Positions 1 through 5,312 of a stretch of 8,066 bases of DNA are shown piece after piece. The notes beneath the pieces were generated by a model that was not told the DNA's origin, did not search any database, and worked only from the letters and a program-made list of their open reading frames with translations. The position numbers were made by a program, and so were the translations under genes. Numbering within the stretch: the first letter of the stretch is position 1; each line of letters opens with the position of its first letter. Source of the DNA: Thioalkalivibrio sp. (GTDB lineage: Bacteria; Pseudomonadota; Gammaproteobacteria; Ectothiorhodospirales; Ectothiorhodospiraceae); contig JAGTVE010000088.1 of the NCBI GenBank assembly GCA_018224485.1, positions 1 to 8,066 of the forward strand, given 5' to 3'.

Positions 1-14
1 CTTGTCGCTACTTC

Positions 15-56
15 ATGCGGATCGCGCAAAGCTATGAAGGCTAAACCGCATTTTTT
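15..56 (+). terminator. Weak intrinsic-terminator candidate for a gene left of the window
   Basis: ATGCGG at 15-20 can pair with CCGCAT at 46-51, and a T run follows directly (52-56), as in a factor-independent terminator for rightward transcription entering from the left. The stem is only 6 bp and the loop is long (25 nt). CTTCAT (11-16) could instead pair with ATGAAG (34-39). No gene end can be proven to the left. Confidence 0.25.
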
Positions 57-70
57 CGCTGCCCCGGCGC

Positions 71-109
71 CACTTGTGCATAACATCCCGGCAGGATGTG
101 CCGCAAGTG
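71..109. other. 39-nt imperfect hairpin in non-coding DNA
   Basis: An outer stem CACTTG (71-76)/CAAGTG (104-109) encloses an inner stem ACATCC (83-88)/GGATGT (94-99) with loop CGGCA. An asymmetric internal loop lies between them, where GC (78-79) may pair with GC (100-101). There is no T tract, so it is not a standard terminator. It does not match the REP-like consensus found elsewhere in the window. Its function is unknown; it could be an RNA structure or a degenerate repeat. Confidence 0.3.
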
Positions 110-201
110 ACTGGTTCGCCGTTTGCGAGCAGCCCGGGTCTGCCAGGGGTCGGGCATGCGGGAACGTGTTTATCACGGAAGCTCCGCGAAAGCTGCTCGC
201 G

Positions 202-268
202 TGTAGGAGGCGAGCCCTCTCGCCGATCGGGCGTTGGAAAACCATCGGCCAGAGGCTGGCCTCCTACA
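202..268. repeat. Inverted pair of REP-like elements downstream of pntB
   Basis: The forward element (202-227) has head TGTAGGAG, a stem GGCGAG/CTCGCC with loop CCCT, and tail GAT. The inverted element (243-268), read on the minus strand, has the same head TGTAGGAG, a stem GGCCAG/CTGGCC with loop CCT, and tail GAT. Both arms of the hairpin change together while head and tail stay fixed, which is the signature of a REP (repetitive extragenic palindromic) element. Two opposed copies 15 nt apart resemble a BIME (paired REP unit). The pair lies 53 nt beyond the pntB stop, where it could end transcription or protect the 3' end of the pnt transcript. That role is inferred. Confidence 0.7.
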
Positions 269-320
269 GATGCGCCCCCTCCAGACCATGCGCGGGCGCC
301 GGGGCCGCGTGGCTTGAGGG

Positions 321-1718
321 TCAGCCGAGTTCCTTCACCGCGGCGAGCAGTTCGGAGGCCGCCTTCTGACCGTCGCCGTAGAGCATGCGCGTGTTGTCGG
401 CGTAGAACAGGTGGTTCTCGATGCCGGAGAAGCCGGCGCCGCGGCCCCGCTTGATCACGATCACGTTCTTCGCCTGGTCGGCGTTCAGGATCGGCATGCC
501 GTAGATCGGGCTGTCCGGATCGGTGCGCGCGATCGGGTTCACCACATCGTTGGCGCCGATCACTACCGCGACGTCCGCGGTCTTGAATTCGTTGTTGATC
601 TCGTCGAGGTCGTAGATGAGGTCATAGGGGACCCCGGCCTCGGCGAGCAGCACGTTCATGTGTCCCGGCATGCGACCGGCCACCGGGTGGATGGCGAACT
701 TCACCGCGACCCCGCGATCGAGCAGCAGCTGCGTGAGTTCCCAGATCTTGTGCTGGGCCTGGGCCACCGCCATGCCGTAGCCCGGCACGATGATCACCTT
801 GTTCGCGAAGGCCATCATGATGCCGGCGTCCGGGGCCTCGATCGGCCTAAGGCTGCCGGCCACCTCCTCGGTTGCGCCGCCTGTACCGCCGCCAAACTGC
901 TTGAACAGCACGTTGGACAGCTTGCGGTTCATCGCCTTGGCCATCAGCTGCGTCAGCAGTGTGCCCGCGGCCCCGACCACCACGCCGGCGATCATCAGCG
1001 CCGGGTTGTCGAGCACGAAGCCCTTGAAGCCGACGGCCAGTCCGGTCAGCGCGTTGTACAGCGAGATCACCACCGGCATGTCCGCGCCGCCGATCGGCAG
1101 CGTCATCATGATCCCGAAGGCCAGTGCCAGCACGAAGAACAGCAGCAGCAGCAGACCGCTCACGTCGCCGCCGCTGAGCGCGAGCGACAGGCCCAGCAGC
1201 ACGGTGGCCACGAACACGCCGAGATTCGCCCACTGCTGCCCGGGGAAGTACACCGTCTTGTCCATCAGGCCCTGCAGCTTCGCGAAGGCCACCATCGAGC
1301 CGGAGAAGGCAACCGAGCCGATCAGCGAGCCGAGCACCGCGATCGCCAGAACCACGTCCGAGGCGGTTTCGGGATCCGCCTGCAACAGGTAGATCGCGCC
1401 GATTCCGGCCGCGGCGCCACCCCCCATGCCGTTGTACAGCGCGATCATCTGCGGCATGTCGGTCACTGCGACCCTCTTGCCGCTCCACCAGGCCACACCG
1501 CCGCCGATCGCGATGCCGAGGACGATCAGCAGATAATTGACCGCCCCTTCCACCTCCGGGTGGGCGAAGGTGACCAGGGTCGCGAGCACCATGCCGACAC
1601 CCGCCCACAGGATCCCGCGCCGCGCGGTGGTCGGCGAGGCCATCTGTTTCAGGCCGACGATGAACAGGATCGCGGCAATGAAGTACGCGATGTTGATGAG
1701 GGTCATGACCGCAGCCAT
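321..1718 (-). CDS. pntB: NAD(P) transhydrogenase subunit beta (PntB)
   Basis: Beta subunit of the proton-translocating nicotinamide nucleotide transhydrogenase in the cytoplasmic membrane. The enzyme passes hydride from NADH to NADP+ while protons flow inward, supplying NADPH. The 465-residue product is close to the usual length (about 460). Roughly residues 1-260 are hydrophobic helices of membrane domain II. Residues 300-465 form the NADP(H)-binding domain III, with the fingerprint VPGYGMAVAQAQ (311-322), GANDVVNP (388-395) and the KRGRGAGFSGIENHLF loop (423-438). The ATG at 1718 is preferred because GGGGAG (1726-1731) lies 7 nt upstream. A GTG at 1721 and an ATG at 1706 also fit the frame. 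The start shares one base with the pntAB stop (TGATG), which implies translational coupling. The position of E. coli beta-His91 appears to be Asn96 here. Confidence 0.96.
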   Translation of the reverse strand: MAAVMTLINIAYFIAAILFIVGLKQMASPTTARRGILWAGVGMVLATLVTFAHPEVEGAVNYLLIVLGIAIGGGVAWWSGKRVAVTDMPQMIALYNGMGGGAAAGIGAIYLLQADPETASDVVLAIAVLGSLIGSVAFSGSMVAFAKLQGLMDKTVYFPGQQWANLGVFVATVLLGLSLALSGGDVSGLLLLLFFVLALAFGIMMTLPIGGADMPVVISLYNALTGLAVGFKGFVLDNPALMIAGVVVGAAGTLLTQLMAKAMNRKLSNVLFKQFGGGTGGATEEVAGSLRPIEAPDAGIMMAFANKVIIVPGYGMAVAQAQHKIWELTQLLLDRGVAVKFAIHPVAGRMPGHMNVLLAEAGVPYDLIYDLDEINNEFKTADVAVVIGANDVVNPIARTDPDSPIYGMPILNADQAKNVIVIKRGRGAGFSGIENHLFYADNTRMLYGDGQKAASELLAAVKELG

Positions 1719-2008
1719 CACTTGTCTCCCCGGCTGGTCTTGAACATCTCCAGCATGCGTTCGGTCACCACGTAGCCGCCCACCGCGTTGCCTGCGGCGA
1801 GGATCACCGCGACGAAGCCGACCAGCTGCTCCAGCGGGGTCGTCGCGTGGCCCAGTGCGACCATGGTGCCGACCAGCACGATGCCGTGGATGAAGTTGGA
1901 ACCGGACATCAGCGGGGTGTGCAGGATCACCGGCACCTTGGAGATCACCTCATAGCCGGTGAAGGCCGCGAGCATGAAGATGTACAGCGCGACGAAACCC
2001 TCGATCAT
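1718..2008 (-). CDS. pntAB: NAD(P) transhydrogenase subunit alpha 2 (membrane part, PntAB)
   Basis: Small membrane subunit carrying the alpha-side helices of domain II. In enterobacteria this segment is fused to the C-terminus of PntA; here it is a separate 96-residue protein, as in Rhodospirillum rubrum-type enzymes. About three hydrophobic segments are visible (near residues 3-22, 39-55 and 61-83), with the family pattern GYEVISKVPVILHTPLMSG (18-36). His41 lies in the second segment. The ATG overlaps the pntAA stop by 4 nt (ATGA), and GGGAG (2016-2020) is 7 nt upstream, which fixes the start. It sits between pntAA and pntB in one operon and should assemble with both in the inner membrane. 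Confidence 0.95.
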   Translation of the reverse strand: MIEGFVALYIFMLAAFTGYEVISKVPVILHTPLMSGSNFIHGIVLVGTMVALGHATTPLEQLVGFVAVILAAGNAVGGYVVTERMLEMFKTSRGDK

Positions 2009-3135
2009 GACGCGTCTCCCTCGATCGCTACGCGGGTGGGGCCGTGGACGATCCCGCCGTCGCGGGTCAGGCAGCTCTTCGCGATCACCTCGTCGTCCCA
2101 GTCGGGCGCGAACTCGCCGTCCTTCAGCATCGGGCTGAGAAAATTCAGCAGGTTCTTTGCGTACATCTCTGAGGCATGGAGTGCAACCTGCGAGGGTATG
2201 TTCAGCGGACCGTGAATGATCACGTTCCCGTGCTCGACCGTCTCGCCGGGGCGGGTCAGTTCGCAGTTGCCGCCGCCCTCGGCGGCGAGATCGACGATGA
2301 CCGCACCCGCCTTCATGCCCTCGACCATCGTGGCCGGGACCAGCTTGGGCGCCGGACGTCCCGGGATCGCGGCGGTGGTGATCAGCACGTCGGCCTTGGC
2401 GATGAACCCGGCCAGCGCCTCCTGCTGGCGCTTCTTCTCGTCTTCGGTGAGCTCGCGGGCGTAACCGCCTTCGCCCTCGGCCTTTACACCGAGATCGAGG
2501 AACTTCGCACCCAGCGACTCCACCTGCTCCTTGGTCGCCGAGCGCACATCGTAGGCCTCGACCATCGCGCCGAGGCGGCGCGCGGTCGCGATCGCCTGCA
2601 GGCCGGCGACGCCGGCGCCGATCACGATCACCTTCGACGGGCGAATGGTGCCGGCGGCAGTGGTCAGCATCGGGAAGAAGCGGCAGGACAGGTCGGCGCC
2701 CATCAGCGCGGCCTTGTAGCCGGCAACGGCTGCCTGGGAGGACAGCGCATCCATGCCCTGGGCGCGCGAGATGCGCGGAACCAACTCCATCGCGAAGGAC
2801 AGGATCCGACGTTCCTTGAGGGCCGCGACCACCTCCGGGCTGCGATGGGCGTGGAAGAAGCCCACCAGGGTCGCGCCCTCGGGCAGACTGCGGATCTCCT
2901 CGACGGTCGGCGGCGCGACCCGGACCATGATGTCGGTCTGGCCATAGAGTTCCGCGGTCTCCAGCAGTTGCGCATCGCCATAGGCGCTGTCGGGGAAACG
3001 CGCGGCGTCGCCGGCACCCTTCTCGACCTGGACGGACACGCCCATCTGGCTGAACCGCGAGACTGTCGATGGGTCCAGTGCCACCCGGCGTTCGCCGCTC
3101 GCGCTCTCCCTCGGGACCGACAATCTGACTGACAT
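2005..3135 (-). CDS. pntAA: NAD(P) transhydrogenase subunit alpha 1 (soluble NAD(H)-binding part, PntAA)
   Basis: Soluble domain I of the transhydrogenase, which binds NAD(H) and exchanges hydride with domain III of PntB. The 376-residue product matches the separate alpha-1 subunit of three-subunit enzymes and has no membrane helices. Visible features are RISRAQGMDALSSQ (121-134), which contains the conserved Arg121/Gln126/Asp129 loop that positions the dihydronicotinamide; the Rossmann motif VIVIGAGVAGLQAIATARRLGA (169-190, glycine-rich GAGVAG) followed by Asp196; and the C-terminal part of the fold around 280-330. The frame opens further upstream to 3231, but the homologous region begins at MSVRLSVPRE. 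GGGGAG (3143-3148) stands 7 nt before that ATG, so 3135 is chosen. First gene of the operon. Confidence 0.96.
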   Translation of the reverse strand: MSVRLSVPRESASGERRVALDPSTVSRFSQMGVSVQVEKGAGDAARFPDSAYGDAQLLETAELYGQTDIMVRVAPPTVEEIRSLPEGATLVGFFHAHRSPEVVAALKERRILSFAMELVPRISRAQGMDALSSQAAVAGYKAALMGADLSCRFFPMLTTAAGTIRPSKVIVIGAGVAGLQAIATARRLGAMVEAYDVRSATKEQVESLGAKFLDLGVKAEGEGGYARELTEDEKKRQQEALAGFIAKADVLITTAAIPGRPAPKLVPATMVEGMKAGAVIVDLAAEGGGNCELTRPGETVEHGNVIIHGPLNIPSQVALHASEMYAKNLLNFLSPMLKDGEFAPDWDDEVIAKSCLTRDGGIVHGPTRVAIEGDAS

Positions 3136-3142
3136 GCACTCT

Positions 3143-3148
3143 CTCCCC
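3143..3148 (-). promoter_or_regulatory. Ribosome binding site deciding the pntAA start
   Basis: GGGGAG on the minus strand, 7 nt before the ATG at 3135. The same arrangement (GGGAG core, 7-nt spacer) precedes pntAB and pntB, so this start is better supported than the longer open frame that begins at 3231. Confidence 0.75.
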
Positions 3149-3233
3149 GGGCCCGGCGATCGTGGTCTGAAGCAGGGCCGCGCTGGCGGATCGATTCCAT
3201 GGAAGGCCGCTGCGCATGACTGGCGCGACACGA

Positions 3234-3292
3234 CCCGAAACGGTCGGGAAGTGTAGCCGAATCGGTACGGGTCATAAACCCGAAACGGGTTT
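3234..3292. promoter_or_regulatory. Operator-like array: three CCGAAWCGG motifs at two-turn spacing
   Basis: Three near-identical 10-mers, CCCGAAACGG (3234-3243), GCCGAATCGG (3256-3265) and CCCGAAACGG (3279-3288), start 22 and 23 bp apart, about two helical turns. Each has inverted CCG/CGG ends. The outermost copy extends to a perfect 17-bp inverted repeat, AAACCCGAAACGGGTTT (3276-3292). The first copy lies within an alternative inverted repeat, CCCGA/TCGGG (3234-3248). The array is 99-157 nt upstream of pntAA and ends 12 nt before the REP-like cluster. Same-face spacing suggests cooperative binding by a dimeric regulator of the pnt operon. I recognise no specific regulator family, so that role is inferred. 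Confidence 0.5.
3250..3278 (-). promoter_or_regulatory. Possible promoter of the pnt operon
   Basis: Reading the minus strand, TTTATG (3278-3273) and TACACT (3255-3250) are 17 nt apart and match the -35 and -10 consensus at 3/6 and 4/6 positions. The middle CCGAAWCGG motif fills the spacer and the outer motif overlaps the -35, the geometry expected of repressor sites. The match is weak. It would give a leader of about 110 nt before pntAA. Confidence 0.2.
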
Positions 3293-3304
3293 GCCCCGCC
3301 ACCC

Positions 3305-3328
3305 GTGGGAGCGGCCTCTGGCCGCGAT
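3305..3328 (+). repeat. REP-like element A
   Basis: Head GTGGGA, perfect stem GCGGCC/GGCCGC with loop TCT (3311-3325), then GAT. It is identical over 24 nt to element C at 3382-3405. Non-coding, between the divergent pntAA and HNH genes. Confidence 0.8.
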
Positions 3329-3343
3329 GGGGGGGTTGGGGGA

Positions 3344-3367
3344 ATCGCGGCTGGAAGCCGCTCCCAC
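3344..3367 (-). repeat. REP-like element B, inverted
   Basis: On the minus strand it reads head GTGGGA, stem GCGGCT/AGCCGC with loop TCC, and tail GAT. Compared with A and C, the last stem pair is T-A instead of C-G: a compensated change that preserves the hairpin. It lies 15 nt from A in opposite orientation. Confidence 0.8.
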
Positions 3368-3381
3368 AGGAATGGGGCTTT

Positions 3382-3405
3382 GTGGGAGCGGCCTCTGGCC
3401 GCGAT
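3382..3405 (+). repeat. REP-like element C
   Basis: An exact 24-nt copy of element A (head GTGGGA, stem GCGGCC/GGCCGC, loop TCT, tail GAT), 14 nt beyond B. Alternating orientation A-B-C resembles a BIME cluster. Confidence 0.8.
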
Positions 3406-3418
3406 CTGTCTGCGTTGG

Positions 3419-3442
3419 ATTGTGGCTGGAAGCCGTTTGCAG
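3419..3442 (-). repeat. Degenerate REP-like element D, inverted
   Basis: It aligns with element B at 18 of 24 positions. The core GGCTGGAAGCCG survives, but the GTGGGAG head is eroded. It has the expected alternating orientation and a spacing of 13 nt from C. It is probably a decayed copy. Confidence 0.5.
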
Positions 3443-3516
3443 GGGCGGGACCATTGCGTTCTTGGCGCTCCCTGATTATTGTCCAGCGGGTTGGGGCTTC
3501 ACCGGGAGCATGCTCG

Positions 3517-4104
3517 ATGATACCGCTGCAACAGCAGGTCCTGCGCACGGACGCCTCCGGGATGCCGCTGGAGTGGGTCGATTACCAGCAGGCCGTGCGT
3601 CTGTATCACGGCGGACAGGTGGCCTATACCTGCGGCACCCTGCTGTACCGGATTCGCGGCGGAGTCAGCGCCCTGACCGGCCGTCAGTCGATGGTGGAGG
3701 TCAATTCGATCATCGCCACGCAGGGGACGAACCGGACGCTGCACAGGGGCTACGTCCCTCCGCTGAACAACGACACCCTGTTCCGCCGCGATGCGCACAT
3801 GTGCCTGTACTGCGGCAAGCGCCTCGAGGTTCGCGATCTGTCCCGCGATCACGTAACGCCTCTCAGCCAGCACGGCAGCGATACCTGGGTCAACGTCGTC
3901 ACCGCGTGCAAGCGCTGCAACAACCACAAGGCCGGACGCACGCCGGAGCAGGCGGGAATGCAGCTTCTGGCGATCCCGTTCCGCCCCACCCACGCGGAGT
4001 ACGTCTACCTCAAGGGCCGACGCGTGCTCGCGGACCAGATGGACTTCCTCGAGGCCCATTTCCCGCGCAGCAGCCCGCTGCGGGATCGCCTGCTCCGCAG
4101 CTGA
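3517..4104 (+). CDS. Standalone HNH endonuclease-like protein
   Basis: A 195-residue protein with a C-terminal HNH (beta-beta-alpha-metal) fold. Two zinc-ribbon pairs, CLYC (96-99) and CKRC (131-134), flank the catalytic-type DH (Asp111-His112). Asn126 and His137 (in RCNNHK) supply the rest of the HNH pattern. The N-terminal half (about 1-90) is conserved in this family, with EWVDYQQAVRLYHGGQVAY (19-37) and VEVNSIIATQG (60-70). It has no signal peptide or membrane segment, so it is cytoplasmic. Proteins of this type are widespread in proteobacteria outside restriction or phage contexts, and their substrate is not established to my knowledge. The open frame extends upstream through the REP-like repeats to 3382, but GGGAG (3504-3508) 8 nt before ATG 3517 supports this start. 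No restriction, toxin or phage partner is adjacent. The nuclease activity is inferred from the motif. Confidence 0.9.
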   Translation: MIPLQQQVLRTDASGMPLEWVDYQQAVRLYHGGQVAYTCGTLLYRIRGGVSALTGRQSMVEVNSIIATQGTNRTLHRGYVPPLNNDTLFRRDAHMCLYCGKRLEVRDLSRDHVTPLSQHGSDTWVNVVTACKRCNNHKAGRTPEQAGMQLLAIPFRPTHAEYVYLKGRRVLADQMDFLEAHFPRSSPLRDRLLRS

Positions 4105-4145
4105 GGGCAGTTGCGGGCCGCTGCCGTAGCGAACCGCCCCCATCT

Positions 4146-4166
4146 GTCCGGGTCCATTCCCCGGAC
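4146..4166 (+). other. Hairpin between the HNH gene and hemH
   Basis: GTCCGGG (4146-4152) pairs with CCCGGAC (4160-4166) around a 7-nt loop. No T run follows, so it is not a clear intrinsic terminator. It sits 42 nt after the HNH stop and could be a processing or rho-linked site, or chance in GC-rich DNA. Confidence 0.25.
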
Positions 4167-4196
4167 CGTCTCCCGAAAGCCCCGACCCATCCGCGC

Positions 4197-4202
4197 GAGG
4201 AA
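4197..4202 (+). promoter_or_regulatory. Ribosome binding site deciding the hemH TTG start
   Basis: GAGGAA, 5 nt before TTG at 4208. The first in-frame ATG is codon 116, far inside the conserved domain. The conserved N-terminal strand (VTNLGTPDAP, residues 21-30) requires a start at or just before its beginning, so TTG with this site is the best choice. Confidence 0.65.
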
Positions 4203-4207
4203 CGAGC

Positions 4208-5302
4208 TTGAAATACCAAGGCGAACCCGATTACCAGCATGGCAGCACCGAATACGTCGGAGTGTTGGTCACCAATCTGGGCACCCCGGATGCCCCGACA
4301 CCGAGGGCGCTGCGCCGCTACCTGAAGGAGTTCCTCTGGGACCCGCGTGTGGTCGAGGTGCCGCGGCCGCTGTGGTGGCTGATCCTGAACGGCGTGATCC
4401 TGAACATCCGGCCCCGGCGCAGCGCGGCAAAATACGCAAGCGTCTGGACCAACGACGGTTCGCCGCTGCTGGTGATCGCACAGCGCCAGGCGGAGGGGAT
4501 CCGCAAGCGGCTCGCCAAGCTGGAGGCCGGCCCGATCCCGGTGGCGGTGGGCATGCGCTATGGCAACCCGTCCATTCCCGATGCATTGAACGAGCTGCGC
4601 CAGCAGGGCGTGCGCAAGCTCGTCGTGCTTCCGCTTTATCCTCAGTTCTCCGCGAGCACCATCGGTTCCACCCTGGATGCGGTATCGGAGGAGTTGCGCA
4701 CCTGGCGCTGGACACCGGATCTGCAGTTCATCTCCGGCTACGAACGCGAGCCGGGCTACATCAACGCGCTGGCCGCCAGCGTACAGGAGCACTGGGATCA
4801 GAACGGTCGTGCAGAGCGGCTGATCATGTCCTTTCACGGGGTGCCGAAGCGCTATCTGCTGGCGGGGGACCCGTACCACTGCCTGTGCCACGCAACGGGC
4901 TTTCAGCTCGCCCAGGCCCTCGGGCTGGAGGACGGGCAGTGGCAGGTGACCTTCCAGTCCCGGTTCGGGCGCGAGGAGTGGCTGCGGCCCTACACGGACG
5001 AGACCCTGAAGTCCCTGCCGGACCAGGGCGTGAAGAGCGTCGACGTGATGTGCCCGGGCTTCTCCGCCGACTGCCTGGAGACCATCGAGGAGATCGGGGA
5101 CGAGAACCGCGAGATCTTTCTCGAGGCCGGCGGCCAGCACTTCAGTTACATCCCGGCCCTGAACGACCGTCCGGACCACCTGGACTTCCTGACCGACCTG
5201 TTGCTGCGGCACGCAGGGGTCTGGCTCGATCAGCTGGACAACGAGCCGGAACGGCGGGCCCTCGCGCGCGAGCGGGCCGTCGCGCTGGGCGCCGCGCGGT
5301 AG
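4208..5302 (+). CDS. hemH: Ferrochelatase
   Basis: Inserts Fe2+ into protoporphyrin IX to make protoheme, the last step of the protoporphyrin-dependent heme pathway. In bacteria it is a cytoplasmic enzyme, usually associated with the membrane. The 364-residue product is slightly longer than typical proteobacterial HemH (about 320-350). The extra length is a short N-terminal lead and a charged tail (after about 343). Hallmarks are VTNLGTPDAPTP (21-32), YASVWTNDGSPL (76-87), LPLYPQFSAST (141-151), SFHGVPKRY with the catalytic-type His210 (208-216), GDPYHCLCHAT (220-230) and the signature CPGFSADCLETIEEIGDENREIF (282-304), which holds the conserved acidic residues. The TTG start is unusual but is supported by GAGGAA 5 nt upstream. 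The next gene follows after 10 nt, which suggests a shared transcript. Confidence 0.97.
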   Translation: MKYQGEPDYQHGSTEYVGVLVTNLGTPDAPTPRALRRYLKEFLWDPRVVEVPRPLWWLILNGVILNIRPRRSAAKYASVWTNDGSPLLVIAQRQAEGIRKRLAKLEAGPIPVAVGMRYGNPSIPDALNELRQQGVRKLVVLPLYPQFSASTIGSTLDAVSEELRTWRWTPDLQFISGYEREPGYINALAASVQEHWDQNGRAERLIMSFHGVPKRYLLAGDPYHCLCHATGFQLAQALGLEDGQWQVTFQSRFGREEWLRPYTDETLKSLPDQGVKSVDVMCPGFSADCLETIEEIGDENREIFLEAGGQHFSYIPALNDRPDHLDFLTDLLLRHAGVWLDQLDNEPERRALARERAVALGAAR

Positions 5303-5312
5303 ATTCGCAGCG

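Noticed and set aside
2..37. Possible last 11 codons of a rightward gene, ending in TGA at 35-37
   Set aside because: It is too short to judge and would overlap the only terminator-like hairpin. Nothing distinguishes it from chance.
34..369. Open plus-strand frame covering the left non-coding region and the 3' end of pntB
   Set aside because: It runs through the REP-like pair and antisense to pntB, is rich in Arg/Ala/Pro, and shows no motif or good ribosome site. It is a high-GC artefact.
411..1775. Long plus-strand open frame antisense to pntB
   Set aside because: His/Arg/Asp-rich translation typical of the antisense of a high-GC gene. The minus-strand pntB is unmistakable.
3136..3231. N-terminal extension of pntAA by 32 residues
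   Set aside because: The extension is Pro/Arg/Cys-rich and outside the conserved domain. The internal ATG has a ribosome site with the same spacing as in the other two pnt genes.
3305..3442. CRISPR array or insertion-sequence ends
   Set aside because: Repeats alternate in orientation with spacers of 13-15 nt, no transposase is present and no target duplication is visible. REP-like elements explain the pattern better.
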